Shown here one piece after another: positions 7,185 through 12,502 of a DNA stretch of 12,502 nucleotides (positions are counted from its first letter, which is position 1; the number at the start of each line of letters is the position of its first letter). A model generated the notes under the pieces. That model did no database searches and was not told where the DNA came from. It saw only the letters and a program-made list of their open reading frames with translations. The position numbers were made by a program, and so were the translations under genes. The stretch is from Candidatus Heimdallarchaeota archaeon AB_125 (GTDB lineage: Archaea > Asgardarchaeota > Heimdallarchaeia > Heimdallarchaeales > Heimdallarchaeaceae): the NCBI GenBank assembly GCA_001940755.1, contig MEHH01000048.1, forward strand, positions 1 to 12,502, in the 5' to 3' direction.

Positions 7185-7208
7185 CCTTATCTTTCCTTTT
7201 TTTATTGT
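7185..7208 (+). terminator. T-rich tract after the AOR gene, possible partial terminator
   Basis: CCTTTTTTTTATTG with the preceding TTATCTTTCC is a T-rich tract 10-30 bases after the AOR stop. It lies in the 48-base gap before the MoaD-like gene. In archaea such a tract can end transcription; here it could lower expression of the downstream genes relative to AOR, or end the AOR transcript altogether. No clear TATA box for the next gene was found in the gap. Confidence 0.35.
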
Positions 7209-7226
7209 ATTTCAGCTGGGAAATTC

Positions 7227-7469
7227 ATGAAAATATTCGTAAAAGTATTTGCAACTCTGAGGAAAAAGTATCCAGAAGTAAACGATCTAAATCCATTAGA
7301 ATTGGATATTGATAAAGACACTACATTAGCTCAACTAATTTCTAAACTAGGTTTTGAACAAGAAGAAGTGAGAATAATTTTAGTTAATGGTCATAAAGCA
7401 TCACTAGATGATATAATCAAAGAAGAAATGAGTATCATATCTTTGTTTCCAGCTGTGGGGGGAGGATAA
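7227..7469 (+). CDS. MoaD/ThiS-family ubiquitin-like sulfur carrier
   Basis: An 80-residue beta-grasp protein. MKIFVKVFATLRKKYPE is the typical first strand and 'LR' start of MoaD proteins. LELDIDKDTTLAQLISKLGF is the second strand and helix, and VRIILVNGHKAS with IISLFPAVGGG is the end. The C-terminal Gly-Gly is the residue pair that is adenylated and turned into a thiocarboxylate, which MoaD uses to deliver dithiolene sulfur to molybdopterin or tungstopterin. In archaea related proteins (SAMPs) can also be attached to other proteins. The position directly after a tungstopterin oxidoreductase and close to a radical SAM maturase favours a role in making or loading the pterin for that enzyme. 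No MoaE or E1-like partner is in the window. The start lacks a strong SD (GGGAA upstream). The gene ends immediately before the next start codon. Confidence 0.9.
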   Translation: MKIFVKVFATLRKKYPEVNDLNPLELDIDKDTTLAQLISKLGFEQEEVRIILVNGHKASLDDIIKEEMSIISLFPAVGGG

Positions 7470-8021
7470 TTGAAAAAAATTGTATTAATGGGTAATGCTG
7501 GTTCTGGCAAATCAACTTTATCTATGAAAATTCACGAAATAACTTCTATTCCTGTATTTCATCTTGATAAAATTCTATGGAAAGCTGATTGGGAGCGTAC
7601 TCCTGAAGATGAATTTACTACTAAACATAATCAGATTCTTGAAAAACCTAGCTGGATTATCGATGGTGTTGCATATAAATCTACTTATGAAAAACGATTT
7701 GAAGCTTCAGATACAATTATCTTTCTTGACACTTCATTAGAAATTTGTAAGGAAAGAGCTTTACAGCGAATGAAAGAAGATTTAATTCGACCAAATCCCT
7801 ATGTAACAGAAGGGTGTAGATATCCCATAGAACTAGTTAAAGAACAAAATGAAGTTATAGATATGTTTCATAATGAGTACAGATTGTTTATCATAGATCT
7901 TATTGATAATTTTAAGGATTCTAAATCTACACATCATTTAATTAATGACTCAGATGTTAAGCAATTTCTAGAAGTGATTAAAGCTAGATTACCAAACAAC
8001 TATGTTGTAACAAAACAGTAG
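7470..8021 (+). CDS. P-loop kinase-like protein (adenylate kinase/FlaR 'topology modulation' type)
   Basis: A 183-residue P-loop NTPase. The Walker A motif is GNAGSGKST (residues 8-16) in MKKIVLMGNAGSGKSTLS. It is followed by IPVFHLDKILWKADWERTP, the typical second block of the small kinases annotated as DNA topology modulation protein FlaR. IIDGVAYKSTYEKRFEASDTIIFLDTS and ERALQRMKEDL resemble the NMP-binding and LID regions of adenylate-kinase-like enzymes. The substrate is unknown; despite the FlaR name, members look like small-molecule kinases. The start is TTG at 7470, directly after the stop of the MoaD-like gene. The GGGGGGAGGA that encodes the terminal glycines of that protein is a very strong SD 4-5 bases upstream, so the two genes are almost certainly cotranscribed and coupled. 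A link to tungstopterin synthesis is an inference from this arrangement. Confidence 0.85.
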   Translation: MKKIVLMGNAGSGKSTLSMKIHEITSIPVFHLDKILWKADWERTPEDEFTTKHNQILEKPSWIIDGVAYKSTYEKRFEASDTIIFLDTSLEICKERALQRMKEDLIRPNPYVTEGCRYPIELVKEQNEVIDMFHNEYRLFIIDLIDNFKDSKSTHHLINDSDVKQFLEVIKARLPNNYVVTKQ

Positions 8022-8095
8022 CAAAATAGTTGCATGAAACTCCACACGTACTTCTTATTACTTCTCTGAACATTATTGTATCTTAGTTGAAACTA

Positions 8096-8377
8096 ATGGG
8101 AAAGCGATATTGTTTCTATTGTCGCGATTGTGATTTGAAGTTAACTTTGTTTGAGGATGTGTGCAAAAATTCTAAAAACAAGGTATGTAAAATCTATTGT
8201 TCTAATTGTGAAGAAATTATCTTTCAGAGCAAGTGTAGAGAATGTGGAGAAGAATCAAAGAAGATTATTTCTATTCCTAAAACCATCGAGTTAAAAACTG
8301 AAGAAACTGAAACAATCGAATGTCCTAAGTGCACTAGTTTCAAAACTGTAATAACATTTCTAGGAGAATGGGATTAA
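8096..8377 (+). CDS. Small cysteine-rich zinc-ribbon protein
   Basis: Not assignable to a named family. The product is 93 residues from the ATG at 8096, or 96 from an in-frame TTG at 8087; neither has a clear SD. It contains 11 cysteines, mostly in CxxC pairs: CFYCRDC near the N-terminus, YCSNC, CRECGEE, and CPKC near the C-terminus. These could form two zinc ribbons: the N-terminal pair with one of the middle knuckles, and the last knuckle with another. The spacer between residues 55 and 78 is charged, with no hydrophobic span. Such proteins in archaea are often RNA-, ribosome- or transcription-associated, but nothing here decides that. The gene stands alone on the plus strand: 74 bases after the kinase gene, with no visible promoter of quality, and converging to within 9 bases of the GTPase gene. 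Confidence 0.7.
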   Translation: MGKRYCFYCRDCDLKLTLFEDVCKNSKNKVCKIYCSNCEEIIFQSKCRECGEESKKIISIPKTIELKTEETETIECPKCTSFKTVITFLGEWD

Positions 8378-8386
8378 GAAGTACTG

Positions 8387-8953
8387 TTATATTTTATTCA
8401 TTTCTAACTGATTAACTAACCAAGCAAAAGCTTCTACTACACCTCTTCCAGTCAAAGCACTGCAGTCGAAAACTGCGAATGTTCTTTCTTTCATATCTAA
8501 ATGAAGATTCAAAAGCTGAATCATCATGGGTGCCTGAATTGCTTGAGGAAGGTCTTGTTTATTAGCTATAATTAATGCTGGAACTTTTTCCAAAATTGGA
8601 TTATTAACTAAATGTATCCTTAGAATGTCTCTTGCTTCAGGTAATCGTTCAATGTCAGCTGCATCAATAACAAAGATTACTGCACTACAACCAGGATAAT
8701 GAATATCCCATAGAAATCTGAATTGTTCTTGCCCAGCAACATCAATAGTTGTGATATCCCACCCTTCAAAATTTATTGTGTCTATATTTTGACCTATTGT
8801 AGGAGTAATTCCCTCTAGGAATGCTCCAGTGTTCACATATTTAGTTAATGTTGTTTTTCCTGCAGCATCAAGTCCTAAAATGAGTATTTTTGCTTTCCTT
8901 TCTTCTCTTAACTTGCCCATCAACCATTTAGAAAAGGTAGACATGAAACTCAT
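8387..8953 (-). CDS. Arf-family small GTPase
   Basis: A 188-residue Ras-superfamily GTPase closest in pattern to Arf/Arl proteins. G1 is GLDAAGKT (residues 27-34), exactly the Arf-type P-loop. G2 is Thr52 in ITPTIGQNI. G3 is DVAGQEQFR (71-79), G4 is NKQD (131-134), and G5 is CSA (164-166). FRFLWDIHYPGCSAVIFVID matches the Arf 'iR.LW..Yy....g.IfVvD' region. G3 differs from the Arf DVGGQ: the switch glycine is Ala and Glu follows Gln, as in Ras/Rab. The N-terminus (MSFMSTFSKWLMGKL) could form an Arf-like amphipathic helix, but residue 2 is Ser rather than the myristoylated Gly. The C-terminus has no prenylation cysteine. GGAG (complement of 8961-8964), 7 bases before the ATG, supports the start. 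Arf-like GTPases of this kind are well known in Asgard archaea; their partners in this organism are unknown. Confidence 0.92.
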   Translation of the reverse strand: MSFMSTFSKWLMGKLREERKAKILILGLDAAGKTTLTKYVNTGAFLEGITPTIGQNIDTINFEGWDITTIDVAGQEQFRFLWDIHYPGCSAVIFVIDAADIERLPEARDILRIHLVNNPILEKVPALIIANKQDLPQAIQAPMMIQLLNLHLDMKERTFAVFDCSALTGRGVVEAFAWLVNQLEMNKI

Positions 8954-9361
8954 TTTTTAACTCCGGAAAGGTATTTTGTTTAACTACAATTTAACACAAT
9001 TCAGTAATTGAATTATTATTATATCTTAGTATTCTTAAGATTAATGATGGTTCTATCAGCTCAAAACACTGTTATTCTTGGGTAAGATTAATATTAGTTG
9101 CACCAACTCTTGCTTCATTAGGTATGATCAAGTGACTGATTAAATTACTTTTCTTAAAATGAATATAGGCTATATTTTCTTTAAACACTTTCTAGAATAA
9201 TTTTTACACATTTTTAGTCTTTTTGTAACTTAAGAACCTTAGTGGCATTAGTTTAACAAGATTCTTAAAGAAAATACACTATATTCATTAATTAATCCCT
9301 ACATAATACTTATTAATCATAAAACATTCTTTTATAAGATTAAACATTGGAGGTTGATAAT
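8954..9361. other. Gene-free A+T-rich intergenic region between divergent genes
   Basis: About 400 bases without a convincing reading frame on either strand, tRNA or conserved RNA. Near the GTPase, GATATAATAATAATT (complement of about 9011-9025) is a possible minus-strand TATA region. AATTCAGTAATTGAATT (8999-9015) and AATATAGGCTATATT (9162-9176) are short inverted repeats, the second perfect with 7-bp arms around one base. Several T-runs lie at 9201-9225. The 3' end carries TTATTAATC (from 9311) and TTTATAA (9331-9337), candidate TATA elements for the beta-helix gene. The region is most likely a long divergent control region, possibly with an untranslated RNA. Confidence 0.4.
9349..9353 (+). 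promoter_or_regulatory. SD that fixes the GTG start of the beta-helix gene
   Basis: GGAGG followed by TTGAT (a one-base variant of the SD consensus GGAGGTGAT) lies 8 bases before GTG 9362. It rules out the earlier in-frame TTG at 9347, which overlaps it. An out-of-frame ATG overlapping the GTG (9360-9362) gives only 7 codons. Confidence 0.6.
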
Positions 9362-10381
9362 GTGTTTAATAAAAGAAAAATAAATCCTGTAAGTTCGTTT
9401 TTGTTACTCATATTAGTATTTGGATTAATATCTATGAATACTCAAGCTGAGAGGAATACTGAACCCATTCAAGTTTCTTTAACAGGTTACAGACCATCTG
9501 GTCCAATTCAAGTAACAGGAGATGGAGATTTTGATCCAGCTATTTGGAATGAGGATGGAACTTCTGATGGAACAATTTGTAGACCATGGATACTTGACGG
9601 ATGGGAATTTGATGCAGACATTAGAGCTATAGAGATTTACAACACTGATGACACTTTTATAATTCGAAACTGTTCGTTTAAAAATTGCGATGTTGGAATA
9701 CTTCTATATAGTATGGAAAATGGGCAAATATGTGAAAATACATTTCAAACAAATGAATATGGTGTTGTACTAAATCAATCAGCTGAAGACACTTGTGTGT
9801 CAATGAATATTTTTGAGTTAAATATAATAGCTATTTCATTACAAGCTACAGAGAACATCAACATTTTTAGTAATATAATGTATGATAACGGTTATGGAAT
9901 TGACTTAGGCGTTGGTGCAAGATATACTTTTGTGAAATATAACAATGTAACAACTAGTACTTTCGATGGAATTAGGATAATAGCAGCTCAGTATAACTTA
10001 ATTGAGAGAAATAATATAGATAGTAATACCTTATACGGTGTAAGTATACAAGATACAATGAGCAATGAAATCTTAGAAAATAATTTCCTTGACAATAACC
10101 TAGGATTAGTTCAGGGATATGATGATCTTCTTCTCAATAAATGGTATAAGAATTATTGGACTGACTGGATTTCCGGTCCTTATGCTATTGATGGTCCCGG
10201 AGGAAATTCAGATGCAAGTCCAAATCCACTTTACTATACGATTGATCCTGAAGACACTTGTCTTTGTGATAGTTGTTATTGTGTGACAGCAACAGCAAAT
10301 TCAGCTGGAATTATTGTAATAGGTCTTTCATTAGCTTTTGTTTCTATGATTATATACAACAAAAAAAGAAAGAGAAAATAA
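9362..10381 (+). CDS. Exported right-handed beta-helix (NosD-like repeat) protein with C-terminal anchor
   Basis: A 339-residue surface protein. The N-terminus is a signal peptide (basic NKRK, hydrophobic FLLLILVFGLISM, then small residues NTQA). The body (about residues 70-260) consists of parallel beta-helix repeats with the NosD/PbH1 rhythm, such as IRNCSFKNCDVGILLYS, ENTFQTNEYGVVLNQS and ERNNIDSNTLYGVSIQ. It ends with the usual NosD-type closure NKWYKNYWTDW and GPYAIDGPGGNSD. A CLCDSCYC cluster follows, then one membrane span (AGIIVIGLSLAFVSMIIY) and a basic tail NKKRKRK that stays inside. The helix is therefore predicted outside the cell. Anchored proteins of this type are abundant in Asgard archaea; roles in surface carbohydrate or protein binding are guesses. 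The start is the GTG at 9362, 8 bases after GGAGG; the TTG at 9347 lies upstream of that SD, and the ATG at 9360 is out of frame and stops after 7 codons. Confidence 0.85.
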   Translation: MFNKRKINPVSSFLLLILVFGLISMNTQAERNTEPIQVSLTGYRPSGPIQVTGDGDFDPAIWNEDGTSDGTICRPWILDGWEFDADIRAIEIYNTDDTFIIRNCSFKNCDVGILLYSMENGQICENTFQTNEYGVVLNQSAEDTCVSMNIFELNIIAISLQATENINIFSNIMYDNGYGIDLGVGARYTFVKYNNVTTSTFDGIRIIAAQYNLIERNNIDSNTLYGVSIQDTMSNEILENNFLDNNLGLVQGYDDLLLNKWYKNYWTDWISGPYAIDGPGGNSDASPNPLYYTIDPEDTCLCDSCYCVTATANSAGIIVIGLSLAFVSMIIYNKKRKRK

Positions 10382-10383
10382 TC

Positions 10384-10411
10384 TCTTTTTCATTTTTTTT
10401 ACTTGTTTTTG
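10384..10411 (+). terminator. T-rich terminator after the beta-helix gene
   Basis: CTCTTTTTC, then eight T, then ACTTGTTTTTG: three T-runs directly after the stop codon, in the gap before a convergent gene. This is the usual form of an archaeal terminator. No hairpin is needed or seen. Confidence 0.5.
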
Positions 10412-10463
10412 ATTAAACTGTTTCGAAGATTTTCCGTACTTTTTGTTTACCTTTCCTTGCTAA

Positions 10464-11846
10464 CTAACTAGAATGTTGCGGTGTGATAAAGGCTCCTGTT
10501 CCTTCTTTAGCTCGGAATTCACCGTTCTCAAAAATAGTTTTTCCTCTAATAATTGTTCTTTCTATTTTTCCTTTGAGTTTCCACCCATCAAAAATAGTAA
10601 TTTTTTGTTTTGAAAACATATTTTCATTTTTCACAGAATATTCTCTATTCATATCAACAATTATTAAATCAGCATCTGAATTCATAGAAATTATTCCTTT
10701 TCTAGGATTTAAACCGAATCTCTTAGCAGGATTTAAAGAAGTTACTTCTACAAATCTCACTAATGATAATTTCCTTCGATTTACAGCATCTAATAACAGA
10801 GGAATCATTGTTTCTAATCCAGGAGTACCTGATCCTACACCAAATATCCCTTTGTCCTTAGTACTAACATCTTTTTCCTTAAAAGTATAAGGTGAATGAT
10901 CTGAAGCGATCATGTCAATAGTTCCATCATTCAAAGCTCTCCAAGCAGCTTCTAAATGATCTTTTGACCTTATTGGTGGATCTGTTTTTGCCCAAGAACC
11001 TATTTTTGCTGCATCTACTGATGTCAAGAAAAGATGATGAGGAGTAATCTCACAACTCACATCCCAACCGTTCTGTTTTGCTAATCTAATGAAAGCGAGA
11101 GCATTTTTTGAACTCATATGAACTAGATGTAATTTTACTCCCATTGAATTAGCTAATACCATAGCTCGTAAACTTGCTTCATCTTCTGCAATAGCTGGAC
11201 GAGAATCAGTATGAGCTTGAAAGTCATATTTCCCGAGTGACTTCAATCTATTAATCTCATTAGTTATTATAGAATCATTTTCTGCATGAATGCAGCTAAC
11301 TGAACCAATTTCAGCAATTTTTGAAAATATCTTCATTAGAGACGAATCGTTCTTTGCTGCGAGATCTTTAAGTTCATACATTTCTTCTGGAGCATCCAAC
11401 ATGAAGGTCTTGAAAGCACTAGCACCTTTGGAACCAAGCTCTTTGATTGAATCAATATTATTGTATCCAGCGGAACCAATTATACCAAAATCTACTATGC
11501 TCTTTTTTTTCATAACTTCCAATTGAATATCAAATGATTCAAGTACTGATTTTCCTTCTATCCCCATTGGCATTTCTAAAATAGTGGTTATTCCTCCTGA
11601 AGAAGCAGCTTGAGTCCCCGTATAGAAATCTTCTCTGTACGAAAATTCCAAATCTAGAATATGGGTATGAACGTCAATTCCACCAGGCAAAATTAAACGA
11701 TTTTCAGCATTTATAGTCTTATCAGCTGAAGGAAGGGTATTTGTTTTGCCAATTGCTACAATTTTTCCGTTGTCTATGCTTAAACCCGTCTCAATTAGCT
11801 CTTTTTCTACAAACACTTTTCCATTAATGATGTTCAGATCTACCAT
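10464..11846 (-). CDS. Cyclic amidohydrolase (dihydroorotase/allantoinase/hydantoinase family)
   Basis: A 460-residue zinc amidohydrolase that opens cyclic amides. All metal-site residues of the dinuclear type are visible: HTH (His60, 62) in PGGIDVHTHILD, the lysine that becomes carboxylated (Lys146 in GASAFKTF), His187 in CIHAEN, His243 in HLVHMSS, and Asp317 in MIASDHSPYT. A short N-terminal beta-sandwich half (residues 1-55) and the C-terminal half around LNPAKRFGLNPRKG complete the family layout. FYTGTQAASSGGITTI, SRPAIAEDEASLRA and TDPPIR resemble allantoinase and class I dihydroorotase equally. The genome neighbourhood (no pyrimidine genes, a PLP decarboxylase next door) does not decide. 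Length is normal. The start is ATG 11846 with no strong SD; a TATA-like GATATATT on the minus strand (11897-11904) would leave a leader of about 30 bases. Confidence 0.9.
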   Translation of the reverse strand: MVDLNIINGKVFVEKELIETGLSIDNGKIVAIGKTNTLPSADKTINAENRLILPGGIDVHTHILDLEFSYREDFYTGTQAASSGGITTILEMPMGIEGKSVLESFDIQLEVMKKKSIVDFGIIGSAGYNNIDSIKELGSKGASAFKTFMLDAPEEMYELKDLAAKNDSSLMKIFSKIAEIGSVSCIHAENDSIITNEINRLKSLGKYDFQAHTDSRPAIAEDEASLRAMVLANSMGVKLHLVHMSSKNALAFIRLAKQNGWDVSCEITPHHLFLTSVDAAKIGSWAKTDPPIRSKDHLEAAWRALNDGTIDMIASDHSPYTFKEKDVSTKDKGIFGVGSGTPGLETMIPLLLDAVNRRKLSLVRFVEVTSLNPAKRFGLNPRKGIISMNSDADLIIVDMNREYSVKNENMFSKQKITIFDGWKLKGKIERTIIRGKTIFENGEFRAKEGTGAFITPQHSS

Positions 11847-11933
11847 TTTTTTCTATCCAGATAGCTTTTTTGCAGTACTTTTATTTTACAGTAGAATAAT
11901 ATATCTTTAAATCTTCGTGAGGAGTGTTAAATC
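11847..11933. promoter_or_regulatory. Divergent promoter region, amidohydrolase and PLP decarboxylase
   Basis: The 87-base gap holds an A+T-rich core. Minus-strand GATATATT (11897-11904) fits the amidohydrolase. TTTATTTTA (11880-11888) on the plus strand fits a decarboxylase transcript start near 11909 that would keep its SD, GAGGAG (11919-11924), 9 bases before the ATG. The two elements lie close together, so the promoters face each other and may interfere. Confidence 0.4.
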
Positions 11934-12502
11934 ATGCAAAGTAAAGATAATACCCGCATCTTCTCAGGTGCATCTCCATCAGAAGTGATGGAAGATTTAC
12001 AACCATTGGTTAATTTTCAAGAAGAAGGAATTTCAGTAGAGAACCTCAATCAAATGCTAGATGAGAGATTACTTCCCCATCTAATGAAATACAACCATCC
12101 AGGTTTCTTATCAATGTTCAATGATATCCCAGAAGATGGAGCAATGATTGGAGCAAAACTAGCTTTAGAGTATAATCAAGGAGTAACCGATTGGTATGTT
12201 TCTCCTGGTGGAGCTATGTTAGAAGAACTCTGCGTTAAAGCTCTTTGTTCTCTTTTCAGATTAGAAGCTGGTTCTGATGGAACTTTTATGTATTCAGGAA
12301 CTTATGCTAATCAGGAAGCTTTGTATCTTGCTTTGCATTGGAAAGCTGAGCAGGAGGGATTTGACTTTGCGAAAGAAGGTTTGAAAGGATTTGAACATCC
12401 AGAGAAGTTAGTAGTGTTAACCTCTTTTGATGCCCATTTCTCACTCAAACATGCAGTAAGAATGTTGGGGCTTGGAGAGAAGAATCTCATAACGTTAAAC
12501 GT
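11934..12502 (+). CDS. Group II PLP-dependent amino-acid decarboxylase, N-terminal part (3' end outside window)
   Basis: The first 189 residues of a pyridoxal-phosphate enzyme of the aromatic-amino-acid/glutamate decarboxylase family, cut by the right edge. Visible family features are YNHPGFLSMF (residues 54-62) and the SPGGAMLEELCVKALCSLF substrate/dimer helix (90-108). The phosphate-binding segment is GTFMYSGTYANQEAL (116-130). SFDAHFSLKHAVRMLGLG (164-181) contains His168, expected to stack on the cofactor ring. The catalytic lysine lies beyond the window. The phosphate loop reads YSGTYAN where the family usually has SGG(S/T)EAN, so this is a divergent member; substrate could be an aromatic amino acid, glutamate, cysteine or tyrosine. 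GAGGAG at 11919-11924 supports the start. It is divergent from the amidohydrolase, and a shared metabolic role is possible but unproven. Confidence 0.88.
   Translation, partial: MQSKDNTRIFSGASPSEVMEDLQPLVNFQEEGISVENLNQMLDERLLPHLMKYNHPGFLSMFNDIPEDGAMIGAKLALEYNQGVTDWYVSPGGAMLEELCVKALCSLFRLEAGSDGTFMYSGTYANQEALYLALHWKAEQEGFDFAKEGLKGFEHPEKLVVLTSFDAHFSLKHAVRMLGLGEKNLITLN

Noticed and set aside
9041..9140. Possible C/D box guide RNA (ATGATGG near 9044, ATGATCA near 9124, CTGA near 9136)
   Set aside because: The boxes are imperfect and about 90 bases apart, too far for an archaeal C/D RNA of normal length, and no terminal stem was found.
9229..9268. Inverted repeat TTAAGAA/TTCTTAA in the gap before the beta-helix gene
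   Set aside because: Arms are 7 bp of low-complexity A+T sequence that recur nearby (for example around 9032-9040); expected by chance in DNA of this composition.
10483..10890. Plus-strand 135-codon open frame opposite the amidohydrolase
   Set aside because: It is fully inside a well-supported gene with all catalytic residues on the other strand; no domain or SD.

Overview
The window looks like a stretch of archaeal chromosome, and an Asgard archaeon of the Lokiarchaeia or Heimdallarchaeia kind is the best guess. The DNA is strongly A+T-rich. Codon use favours AGA for arginine and ATA for isoleucine. Several genes are preceded by TATA elements of the TTTATAT type, and SD sites are present but not universal. 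A tungsten-type aldehyde:ferredoxin oxidoreductase, an Arf-like small GTPase and a secreted beta-helix protein with a C-terminal membrane anchor together point to Asgard archaea. The lineage is inferred from gene content; no rRNA or ribosomal marker lies in the window.

Layout. 1-1016: 3' part of a patatin-like lipase, cut by the left edge. 1105-1542: an SRPBCC-fold protein. 1578-1876, minus strand: two tandem genes of 46-49 codons, each encoding a small single-span membrane protein, with the stop and SD of the pair overlapping. 2038-3411: an MFS exporter, divergent from that pair, with a TATA box that fits a leaderless start and a 15-bp palindrome upstream. 3423-3827, minus: a VOC-family protein.

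3894-8021 is the metabolic core. A radical SAM/SPASM protein (minus) and a 610-residue aldehyde:ferredoxin oxidoreductase (plus) diverge from an 80-90 bp intergenic region. They are followed by a MoaD/ThiS-like sulfur carrier and a small P-loop kinase whose SD lies in the last glycine codons of the carrier. This resembles the known neighbourhood of tungstopterin enzymes: the oxidoreductase, a radical SAM maturase of the Cmo type, and a MoaD-like protein that supplies sulfur to pterin. The role of the kinase is unknown.

8096-8953: a small cysteine-rich zinc-ribbon protein converges on an Arf-family GTPase. 8954-9361 is a gene-free, A+T-rich gap with promoter-like elements. 9362-10381 encodes an exported right-handed beta-helix protein. 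10464-11846, minus, is a cyclic amidohydrolase (dihydroorotase/allantoinase/hydantoinase group). It diverges from a group II PLP-dependent decarboxylase that starts at 11934 and runs off the right edge.

No rRNA, tRNA, CRISPR array, insertion sequence or phage gene was recognised. The least expected items are the two coupled microprotein genes, the palindrome in front of the exporter, and the compact tungsten-enzyme module.
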